Shown: positions 32,241 to 42,500 of the stretch, in pieces
How positions within the stretch are numbered: position 1 is the first letter of the stretch
How the letters are laid out: each line of letters starts with the position of its first letter
Origin: Neocallimastix lanati (nom. inval.)
Lineage: Eukaryota > Neocallimastigomycota > Neocallimastigomycetes > Neocallimastigales > Neocallimastigaceae
Reading direction: 5' to 3'
Length of the DNA stretch: 42,500 nt
NCBI GenBank assembly: GCA_016946835.1
Contig: JACVTC010000035.1
Location: forward strand, 685,001 to 727,500
Notes under the pieces: generated by a model
Told to the model about the DNA's origin: nothing
What the model saw: the letters and a program-made list of their open reading frames with translations, nothing else
Databases searched by the model: none
Translations under genes and position numbers: made by a program

Positions 32241-33934
32241 ATTCTATTTATTTTTCTATTGTTTTTTACTATTTATTATTCTATTATATATATATTTTTT
32301 AATTATTTTTATTAAAATTTTATGTAATAAATAAGAAAAAATTTTCCCTTAAATGTCACAACTGAATTTGCTATCTGGTTTCTCTTTTTATACATAAATT
32401 AATAAAATCTCAACATTATTGAGCTATAATAATATTAAAAAGAAGATTTCTTTTTTTTTTTTTGTAAAACTTAATGAAGTTTTACAAAAAAACTTTATTA
32501 AGTTTAAAATCCCTTTTAACAAAAAATCTATATTAAAATATTAAATATGTTTATTTTTTACTTGATTATTTATTTATTTACTCATTTATATTCATTTAAT
32601 TATATTCATTTATTTCATCATGTATTTATTTATTTATTTATTTATTTATCAAATGAATTAATATTGGATAAAAATCATTTAGTTATTATTGAATAGGTAA
32701 TTAATAAAAAAAAAACGGATGTAATATATTTATATCTTAAATATAAAATAAATATACTTCATATATATATAAATTTTGTATTAAATTACTTTATTATCAT
32801 TATTAATATTATTTTTTTTTCTATCAAGTAGTAGTATATAGGGAAAATAATATTATTAATAAATCTATTTTCCTTTATGCCAGTAATATAATTAATATAA
32901 AATTATAAAGTGTAATATAATATGGTTTATAAAAAGAAAAGTATTTTTGTTCATTTAAAAATAGCAGATTTAATTCTAATAATGTTAATCTTTTTTTAAA
33001 AAAAAATTAATATTTAAAGTTTTGCTAATTATAAAAATTAACTAATGATTAATTATTTTAGTAATTTATTATGAATTATTTATTATTTTTATTCAGTTAC
33101 TTATTATTATATAATATAACTAAAAATATAATCAAATTTTAATTTTATTAATTGAAATAAATTATCAATATTTTGTACTAATTATTATTTGTATAATTAT
33201 TTATTTATATAATTATTTATTTATTATATATTATTTATTTAGTTATTTATTTATTAGATATTATTTATTTATTTTATTATATATTATTTAGTTAGTTTGT
33301 TAGAATATTCTTTTTTTTAATTTCTATCATAAAATTTTATTATTTATTATTTAAATTTTTAATCCAATTCAATTTTAAATTTTTTTTTTTCTTTTATAAA
33401 ATTCAATATTATATTATTGTATTGCCACTACTCTCATTTCTAATTTTATGTTGCTATTTTTTTTTTTTTCTAGTTAAAAATAAATAAATAATTATTTTTA
33501 AATATTTTGAATTTTTTTTTTTTTTAATATTATAATCTACTAATAAAGCATTTTTTACATGTATTTCTATATAATATAAAGGGTATTAATCATAATATGA
33601 CTTTCAATTTTATTATAAAATATAAATAATAAATAATAAATAATAAATAATAAATACTAAATAATAAATAATAAATAGTAAATAATAAATAATATTTATA
33701 AATTTTATAAATTTTATAAATTTAAAAATTAAATAATAAAAATTAATATATAAAGATTTGTTCAAAAAAAAAGGCTATTCCAAAAAATTTAATATTTTTA
33801 ATTTTTAAAAAAATAGACAATAACAAATAAAAATTATTAAAATTAAATAAATAAATAATTATTAAAATAAATAAATCAAAAAAAATTTTTTTTAATATAT
33901 TAAATAATTTTTAAAATACTTTCTAGTATTTTTA
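32241..33934. other. Intergenic, A/T
   Basis: TTTA and TAAA tracts (32570-32650, 33180-33300, 33625-33690) and poly-T. No gene is visible. Confidence 0.75.
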
Positions 33935-34107
33935 AGAGCCATAAATTTATGGTTTATAATTATGATAACTTAATATATTTTATGGTAAAATGTTGGACTT
34001 TTTTATTCTAAATTAAATGCTTTTATATATTGTGGCTTGTTAAGAATATATATTACAATATGTTCCAATACATTTGAAGCTTATATTTCATATATTTCAC
34101 ATATTCT
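33935..34107 (+). repeat. Diverged direct repeat, copy A
   Basis: Pairs with 35327-35500. Shared blocks in order: AGCCAT(A/G)AATTTATG, TTTATAATTAT, AAATGC(C)TTTTATAT, TTGTGGCTT, ATTACAATAT, GAAGCTTAT and TTTCACATATT. Confidence 0.65.
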
Positions 34108-35326
34108 AACAATCTCCTTAAACCTTGTTACTCTATAATGAATAAATTGATTTTCTAATGAATATGGATATATAAAATTATACTATTTTTTAATATTTGC
34201 TTTATTTTATTATACTATTCTAAATCAACTTTTAATTTTACATGAATAAAATAATTTTTACATTGTATTAATTCTTTAATTCGATTTAAATATTGTTAAA
34301 ATAATTTCTTAAATATATTTGTAACCTGATAGTTTCACCTTAAAGAAAAATATTTAATATTATTATACTTTTAATATTGAATGTATCTCTTATAATATAT
34401 GGTTAATATATACTATTTATATGATGGAAACCTTTCGCTTGAAGTGTAATATTATACCATCTCAATTTATGTGAAAACCTCTTATATATTGGGTTTACAT
34501 CACTTTTAATTATAATCTGCTTTGAAGATTAGTGCTTGTTTTTATATATTTTCGCTTTGCAGTTTTATTATATTAAATTAATTATTATCTAAACCCATTT
34601 CAAGTTAGGTTTAATAATACTATTATTGTTAAAATGCATCCATTTCACGCTTTGAATTAAATTCTATTATATTTCCCTCGAATATATGGGATATTATATT
34701 TTAAATTATTTTTTGTGGGATTTCTGACATTAAGTTTCCTCCATTATTGTTGTTAATATATATTACAGTTTTTGATATGTATAAATATGCATTAAAATAA
34801 CTATACCTTTAATAATATTCTTTGTGGTTTAACAAAAACCATTATAATATTATAATATATGATAATTTAAATCTTTGTAAGTAATGTATATTATTAAATT
34901 GTGCTTTCCATATTCATATGATGGAAATAGTTTATCACAGAGTAGAATCCTTTATGTATGTATATAGTACATTATTAATAGTAGAGAGTTTTACTTGATA
35001 AAACATCTAATTATAATTTCAATTAAGAGAAGGGAGAACGAAGAAATATATAATATGTTCTTATATATACTTTCGAGAGTTTTTATTTTACTTGAGATAA
35101 TTTTCTTCTATCAGATATTTTATATTTTTACGAGTTTCTTCAATTTTGAAATCTTTATCATTTTAAATGTTCATTTTTATGAGTCTTCCTTAATTTGACA
35201 TAATGAGCAACTTTTGTTATAATTTAAAAAATCCAATTTATTTTCTTTGACATAATACTGTGTCCGAGCAAACGATTCTTTTGCTAAGAATCTTTTTAAG
35301 AGTCAGATAAGATTCATAATCTGATA
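34108..35326. other. Decayed sequence between two direct repeats
   Basis: Richer in G/C than the desert around it, for example 34415-34700 and 35190-35320. An ATATGATGGAAA phrase occurs near 34421 and 34916. A 67-codon plus frame at 34995-35198 is the longest and does not look conserved. It could be the inside of a decayed element. Confidence 0.35.
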
Positions 35327-35500
35327 AAAGCCATGAATTTATGATTTATAATTATATCAACTTTATAAAAATATTTGATGATAATCATCAGCACTTTATT
35401 TTTTAAAATAAATGCCTTTTATATTATTGTATTGTGGCTTATACATTAATATTATTACAATATATTTCAACACATTGGAAGCTTATGTTTCACATATTTA
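35327..35500 (+). repeat. Diverged direct repeat, copy B
   Basis: Same orientation as 33935-34107, starts 1392 bases later, with several gaps and roughly a quarter of positions changed by eye. Confidence 0.65.
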
Positions 35501-35502
35501 TA

Positions 35503-35504
<2 letters not shown>

Positions 35505-35578
<74 letters not shown>

Positions 35579-35580
35579 TC
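35505..35580. repeat. (TTTA)n microsatellite
   Basis: About 18 uninterrupted tetranucleotide units directly after direct repeat B. Confidence 0.9.
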
Positions 35581-36199
35581 ATTTTCAATTTCTAACTATT
35601 CTTTTATTTATTATAAACTATTATGATTAATTAACCCTAATTTTTCAATTGTTTCAATAGAAATATAAATTTTTTTTTTAAAAAAAAAAAATAAAACAAA
35701 AATATTCTATTGAAAATAGAAATTAAAAATTTTTAAAAACAAAGTATATTCTTCGGTGTTCATTAAATTTAATAATGGTAAACTAAATTAAATAATTAAT
35801 TTCATTATTTACTTATATAATTCATTCATTCATTTATTCGATCTATTTAATTTCATTAACAATAATAACAATATCTATACTAAATTATAAAATTTATAAA
35901 TCACAAATATACTTAACCATTTATAAACTTTTTTTATTATTATCAAAATAAAAAGTTACAAACATTTTTATCATTATTTTTTTTTGTTTGTTTGTTTGTT
36001 TGTTTGTTGTCAGTTTTATTTTATTTTTATCTTTCTATTAAATTCTATTAAATTATGAATATATTAATTTTAATTGTTTTTAATTTTTTTTTTTTTTTAT
36101 TTTTTTTTTAACTTTTTTGAATAATTTTATTTTATACATTATTTGTTTAATGATTACTAATCTTTTAAATTTTTTTTTTTTATTATTATTATTATTATT
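35581..36199. other. Intergenic, A/T
   Basis: Poly-T, a (TTTG)n stretch near 35985-36008 and ATT repeats. No gene is visible. Confidence 0.75.
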
Positions 36200-36278
36200 T
36201 AATAGTTTTGAATTATTAAATAATTTTCATTTCATGTAGATTTATTATTAATAAATTTAATATATATATATGTATATA

Positions 36279-36309
<31 letters not shown>

Positions 36310-36548
36310 ATTTTATTTTATTTAATAGTTTTGAATTATTAAATAATCTTCATTTTATGTAGACTTATTAATAAATTTTATATAATTTTTTTATTTTATT
36401 TTATTTTATTTAATAGTTTTGAATTATTAAATAATTTTCATTTTATGTAGACTTATTATTAATAAATTTTATATAATTTTTTTATTTTATTTTATTTTAT
36501 TTAATAGTTTTGAATTATTAAATAATTTTCATTTCATTTATATTATAT
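36200..36548. repeat. Minisatellite, four copies of a ~90-120-bp unit
   Basis: AATAGTTTTGAATTATTAAA occurs at 36201, 36324, 36412 and 36503, each followed by a TTTTCATTT(C/T)AT block; the first three continue with GTAGA(C/T)TTATT and ATAAATTT. Spacing is 123, 88 and 91. The first interval is longer because of (TA)n and poly-T. Confidence 0.88.
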
Positions 36549-37454
36549 AATTATTTAATATAATTTTTTTTTATCAAGTAGAATTGGAAAGGATAAAACG
36601 GATCAGTATTTTACTAAACTAGTACTAATTTTTTATTTTTTTTAAAAAAAAAAAAAAAAAAGTAATAATAATAATAATAATAATAATAAAAATGAAAATT
36701 TATAACCTATTGAATTTCATTTACATTTTAAAATTTTTTTTTTTTAATGATATTCCTTTTTATAAAAAAAAAAAAAAAATTTTTATTTCTTTTATAGATA
36801 TTTATTCATGTGAAATGAGTATAATATTTGATGTACAATTATATATTTATATTTATTTATTATAATTTATTGTTAAAAATGTTGTTTATAAATCTCACCT
36901 TTTAATATTATTATTTTATTAGTATCATTATTATATTTTTATATATAAATTCATATTTTAGTATTATTATAAAATAATAAAAAATAATAAAATAAATAAA
37001 AAATAAAAAGAATTTAAACATATATATATGTTATAATTTTATATTAATCTATTTACAATATTATATATATATATATATAAAATAAGTATACATATATATA
37101 ACAATTGATTTATTATTTTTTTTTATTTATATATATATATATAAATTATAATATTTTATATATAAATTAATAGAGTTATATTAATATATATATATATATT
37201 AATATGCATATTTAAAAATGAATGATTTTAAATTGAATAATTGATTGTTGTTTTTAAAAGTTGAAATATACGAAATATAGTATTATATAATAATATGATA
37301 ATTAACATTTTTAAAATATTTACTTTAAAAGAAAAAAAATAATTGTTAAATTTAGTATATATATATGACATTAATAAACATGTATTAATATATATAGATA
37401 TATATATATTTGTTGTTATAATGATTGTAAGAATTTTTTTTTTTTTTTTTTTCC
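36549..37454. other. Intergenic, 3' flank of the 601-aa gene
   Basis: (AAT)n, poly-A, poly-T and (TA)n tracts. Short frames at 37228-37597 are A/T noise plus a shadow of the neighbouring gene. Confidence 0.7.
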
Positions 37455-38362
37455 TCAACTTAATTTTAAAAATTTTATTTTTGTTAATTCTCGAATTTGT
37501 TGTTGAAGAAGTCGATTTTCTTCTATACAATTTGTATTCAATTTTTTATAATAGTTTAATTCCTTTTGTTGCTGTTGACTCTTTTCAAATTGCGTAGAAA
37601 GTTTAAGACGAAGTTCTGCACTTTGTCGACGTTTCAACTCTAATTCGTGAGAAAGTTGTCGATGAAGAGCTTTCCTTTCTTCCATTTTAACTTTTTGATG
37701 ATTAATTTTTGTGTTGAGTCGACTAACTTCTTGTTGTTGTTCACTTAATCGTTGGGTTGTTTGATCAATGATGACTTGTTGAAGTTCATATTTCTCTTTT
37801 TCATCATCAGCAACAAATTGTAAAAACATTTGTTCGGCAAAGGATGGACGGAATTGAATAGAATTCCCTTTTTCTTTTTGATTTTCTTCTGTAGATGAAT
37901 TATTTAATGATTGTTCTGATGGTTGTTCTGATGAATGATTTGGTGAATGTTCTGATGGTTGTTTCAATGAATGTTCTAGTAATTGTTTTGATAATTGTTC
38001 TAGTGGTTGTTCTGATGATTGTTCTTCAGATTCATCATAGGTTGGTTCTGACAAGTTGAAATTTTGGGAATCTTGTTTTTTTGACAGTTCACTGGTAAGT
38101 TTTTCTTTTTTTAATTTACTTGATTTTTGTTCTTTTGTTATATTTTTATAATCATTAGATTTTTCTGATATAGCATGTTGAAATATACCGCTAATATGGC
38201 TATTTTCATTATTTTCATGAGTATTTCCGTTTATTATTTCTTTTAAATTATTATTATTATTATTAATTTTATCATCATTAGAATGATCACTTATTTGATG
38301 AATAGGAGTAGGGGCATTGGATAAAACTGTTACATCCTCAATTTCATTTATATCTTCAAATA

Positions 38363-38441
<79 letters not shown>

Positions 38442-39260
38442 GTTATTGTTATTGTTATTGTTATTGTTATTGTTATTGTTATTGTTTTCATTCTTTTCAA
38501 TGATATTATTTTTAACTTCTTTATCTGAATCGATATTGTTTAATTCTTTAAGTATATTAAAATCCATCTTTATGTCATCTCTTCTAGAATCGTGGATGTC
38601 ATTAAAATTTGAAGAAATATTAATGATATCGAGACTTTTCGCTTTTCTTACGGTATTGACACCATTAACTCTTCTGAAAAAATAAGATTTTTCATCAATA
38701 ACTAGATTAGGATCATGAGATGTATCACAGAGCGTCATATCACCAGTTTCATCCTCATCACTATCATGATAAGCAAAAGATGTTCTAATTAAACTACTAC
38801 TATTTCCTTTTTGAAGAATAGGTGATAATATAGAAGTAGGAGGACTCTCATCATAATCTGGTGTAGGAGATCTTAAACCAAGTCTACTATGACTACAATT
38901 ACCAATGGTAAGGGAAGATTCATTCCATAGTGTTAAATTATCATCAAGGTCACTGCTGTAACCTTTATCGGAGGGTGAAAGTGGACGAATAACATTATTT
39001 TTTTTAAAATTTGAAACAGAAAGTGTATTTACATTATTTCTATTATCGCCTATATTAAAATTGGTTTTTGAGTTTTTAGAAGTTGATATAGTTGTTTTAT
39101 TAGAAGGACTAGCTACTTGGGATGAAAGAACTGTATCTATTTCTTGTGATAAACCAATTTTATTTAGTAGTAGTTTCTTTTTAATACTAGTATTATTAAA
39201 TGGTATAGAAAAACGAGTTTCCCTATGCATGTTTCTAAGACTTGTTCTACAGTTACTCAT
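37455..39260 (-). CDS. 601-aa poly-Asn and coiled-coil protein, unidentified
   Basis: The family is not recognised. Single exon, no signal peptide or membrane segment. The N-terminal 230 residues are Ser/Asn-rich with proline-directed sites (RPLSPSDKG, RSPTPDYDESPPTSILSP) that suit CDK or MAP kinases. Poly-Asn runs at about 260-298, followed by NAPTPIHQ and then a Ser/Glu/Gln/Pro repeat at about 410-457 (SEQP, LEQLSKQ, SEHSPNHSSEQP). The C-terminal 130 residues, from RPSFAEQMFLQFVADDEKEKYEL, form a continuous coiled coil ending RLLQQQIRELTKIK, which is likely the conserved functional part. A phosphorylated cytoskeletal or spindle adaptor would fit but is only a guess. It ends in TGA. Confidence 0.82.
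38366..38484 (-). repeat. AAC/AAT tract encoding poly-Asn
   Basis: About 40 Asn codons. In coding order the first part alternates AAC and AAT as a 6-bp repeat (38441-38484) and the rest is AAT only, so two expansions are stacked. Confidence 0.9.
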
Positions 39261-40063
39261 GGTTAATAGAAAAATGATTTTTTTTTTTTCCTTTTTAAAA
39301 AATATTTATATTATTGTTACTATTAAAATAATATACTTGTGACTTGTTATTGTTATATTAATTTTCTTTTTTTTTTTTTTTTTTTTAATAATTTATTATT
39401 TTATTTATTATTAATACTTGAATTAAAAATATATATATATAATATTATTATTTAAAATAAATTTTTTTGAGATAATTTAGAAAATATTATATATGTATAT
39501 ATATTATTTTTAATTATTATTATTATTATTATTATCAATTATTACTATTTGTTTCAGTATTTGATTTATTACTTTTCCTCAATTATTATTAATTATATAA
39601 TATTCTGAATTGAAATTTCAATTAATATACTTTTTTAGTTTTGGTATAAAAATTATTATCATATATTTAAAAATAATATGAATTCATTCGATTTCTACTC
39701 ACTATGAATATTAAATAATATTGTTATATTTATTATAATTATTATTATTTTTAAATATATGTATATGTACATGTATAACTTTTTTCCTGCTTGTTTATTA
39801 CTGAAATGTAATGAGATTCTAAAAAAATACTATATTCTTTTCAGTAATTCTCATTATTACTGTTAAAAATACATTGTTATAATTCCAAGGAAAATTAATT
39901 TAATTTCTTTTATTTTTAAATTGCAAAAACTTTTTTAAGAATTTTTAATATAAAGTTGTTAAATATGTATAGTTTCAAAATATTTTTTCTTTATAAATAT
40001 ATATTATTTATATACATTAATATAAATTGTCATATTCTTTTTATATTAATTCATTTTTTCCTT

Positions 40064-40103
<40 letters not shown>

Positions 40104-40250
40104 TTCTTTACTTCAAAAAGAAATAATAATTAATAATAATAATTAGTATTATAAATTTTATCTTTTTTTTTTTTTTATTAAATAATTCAAATATATATAT
40201 AATATATATATATAAATATATTTATATATTTATATATTTAAATACTTTAA

Positions 40251-40281
<31 letters not shown>

Positions 40282-40582
40282 AAATATAAGGATATGGTAT
40301 GGTTGATACTGGTTGATACTAGTTTATAAATACTATATTTTTTTATATTAACTTTTTTTATTTTATATTTTTATATTTAAATTACTATTTTTATATATAA
40401 AAAAATAAAAATAAAATAATAATAGAACAAAAAAAAAAAAAAAAAAAAAAAAAAGGTTTTATTCATACATTTAAATATATTAATATCATATTTTATATGC
40501 TTTAATTTTTATTTATTTATTTATTTATTTATTTATTATAATTTTATTATTATTATTATTTCTTATTATTTCATCATCATCG

Positions 40583-40632
<50 letters not shown>

Positions 40633-42500
40633 TATTTTTATATAATTTTTTATACAACTTTTTAATTAGAATGGATTTACATTTTTTTTTAAAAGTTTAA
40701 TTTAGTTTTTGTTAAATTAAATGAATATATTAAAGAATTTAATCATATATATTAAATATTAAATATATATCAATTGAAAAAATTAATCAATCATTAAATA
40801 TATAGAGTATTATATATACATGATTATTCCATAAAACTTTAAAAAAAATTTTTTTTTTTCATAATAATAGACTTTAATATTATTTAATATGAAGTTATAA
40901 TAATCAATTAATTAATATAATTATTAATTATTATTATTAATTAATATATAAAAAAAAGAATTGCAATTAATTATTATTATTATTTAATGAGTGACTATTC
41001 AATTACTTCAATTACTATTTCATCTCTTTTATTTGTTTAAACTATTTTAATAAGGAATTAAAAAAAACTGTTTTCTATTTTTTTTATTTTATTAAATTTG
41101 TTACAAATTTATTCAACTTTATTTTTTGGCTAAATATATAAAAATTATTAATATATATAAATATAAACCTTTCTTTCTTTCTATCTTTCTAATTACGGCA
41201 AATCATATACTTCAACATTGTAAAAAAAAATATACTTATAAAATTTGAATAAATTTATAGTTTTTTAATTCATTTATAAAGCAAAACTAAATTGTACATT
41301 CATATATACATCAATACATATTAAAATAAATAGATATTACAATATATTTTACAGAAAAAAATATTAAAAAATTTCCTATTAAACTTTTATCTTTTTTTTT
41401 TTTTTTTTAATAAAAAAAAATAAAACAATTTAAAATTAAAAAAAATATATCAAATAAATGGAATATACATACAATTGTTAAGTATAATTAAATGAATATA
41501 ATGTTAATAATCTATATTTAATAATTATTATTAGAATGATAATTATTTTTAAATCACCACTTCAGTCATTAAATTATTTATATTCTTAATTTTTTGATGT
41601 TTTTTAACCACTTAATTTAATATATATATTTTTTTTTCTAAAAAAATAAAATTTTTAAATTACAATTTGATATACATTAAAATACCAAAAAAGGCAGTTT
41701 TCATAGTTTTAATGATGAATTAAATCATATAAAAAAAACAATCATAATAATAATAAAATTATAAAACGGTAAAAAAAGATTTGAGAAAAAAAATTTTTTT
41801 AAATTAAATTCTAAATAATAATAATTATCAATTTAAATAAAAAAATATATAAAAAAAGTTAAAATATATAATTTTTTCTTTTTTTTTTTTTTTTTTTTTT
41901 TTTTGATATTTAAATATTATTAATTTGAACTAATTAAATATTATAATTTAATAATAAGATAAAATTACTGTTTAAATATAAGTCAAATATATATCAATTT
42001 TTATTATAATTAATAATTAAATGATGCTTTAAAAAGTATATATATAAAATAATAAAGTTTTAAAATATCAAAAAATTGATTTATTATTAATTATTAAGGT
42101 TTAAAAGTTTTTTATTTTATCATCATATAAATATTACAAAAAAGAAAAAAAGTTTTATATATATATTTAAATATTTAATTTTTTTTTTAATTAATGTTTT
42201 AATTACTACGATATTTTTTTTTATTGTAAAACATTTAATATATATTCATTTTTTAATTTATTATATATAAATTATTTAAATATATATATAAAGTTTACTT
42301 TTTTTTTTTTTTTTTTTTTTTTGTAATATAAATATTTTGTGGAAAAGAGATATCTAAATTAATAATTATATATATATATATATATCAAAGAGGGCAACAC
42401 TTGAACAAACTAATTTCTAAAACTAATTATGGTTTAAATAAAAAAAAAAAACTTTTTATAATACATATTTTATTACATATATTATATATCAGATATTATG
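39261..42500. other. Intergenic to window end
   Basis: 3.2 kb of A/T with poly-T (40070-40102, 41878-41904, 42299-42322), poly-A (40257-40279, 40431-40454), (TTTA)n near 40510 and (ATT)n near 40585-40630. A TGGTTGATACT phrase is doubled at 40300-40321. I see no gene, tRNA or structured element. Confidence 0.75.

Noticed and set aside
31830-32334. Two overlapping frames of about 160 codons rich in Leu, Ile and Tyr
   Set aside because: A 7-bp repeat without stops is open in several frames. The frames end where the repeat ends.
1-42500. CRISPR arrays, bacterial operons, riboswitches, tRNA and rRNA genes
   Set aside because: Repeats here are tandem or low-complexity without unique spacers. No T-loop GGTTCGA-type motif with matching arms or rRNA-like block was seen, and the genes are spliced and widely spaced.

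Overview
The window is very AT-rich eukaryotic nuclear DNA. Gene-poor stretches are almost pure A/T, with long homopolymers (up to 53 A in a row), many (AAT)n, (TTTA)n and (AT)n tracts, GT-AG introns, and proteins rich in poly-Asn, poly-Ser and Glu/Lys repeats. This suits an anaerobic gut fungus (Neocallimastigomycota). A dictyostelid-like protist is the main alternative, and no rRNA or conserved marker gene is present to settle it. I found no tRNA or rRNA gene, CRISPR array or bacterial-type operon.

Layout. 1-6253: a nearly complete, intact Ty1/copia retrotransposon (5' LTR cut by the window edge) with one uninterrupted 1873-codon gag-pol frame. 6254-9790: a repeat graveyard with microsatellites, dispersed repeats and decayed coding fragments. 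9795-10739 (-): a small secreted or surface protein with signal peptide, cysteines and a hydrophobic tail. 13035-17197 (+): a five-exon gene I assembled from splice sites. It encodes a signal peptide, a thioredoxin fold without CXXC, a long Glu/Lys repeat, a membrane segment and an Asn-rich tail. 17945-20520: more repeat copies and two minus-strand relics resembling the C-terminal end of a non-LTR retrotransposon. 20610-22545: a non-autonomous DNA transposon with ~100-bp inverted repeats, a 9-bp target duplication and an internal array of ~355-bp tandem repeats. 24392-28072 (-): a single-exon 1226-aa coiled-coil protein with poly-Ser and Lys/Glu tracts. 28073-37454: intergenic DNA with satellite-like arrays and a pair of diverged direct repeats. 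37455-39260 (-): a 601-aa poly-Asn and coiled-coil protein. 39261-42500: intergenic.

The four host genes are far apart and not obviously linked in function. Two of them (the 314-aa protein and the thioredoxin-like protein) carry signal peptides and belong to the secretory pathway. The other two look like cytoplasmic or nuclear coiled-coil scaffolds. The most distinctive content is the mobile DNA: a young copia element apparently primed by an internal fragment of tRNA-Lys, and the inverted-repeat element carrying a satellite array.
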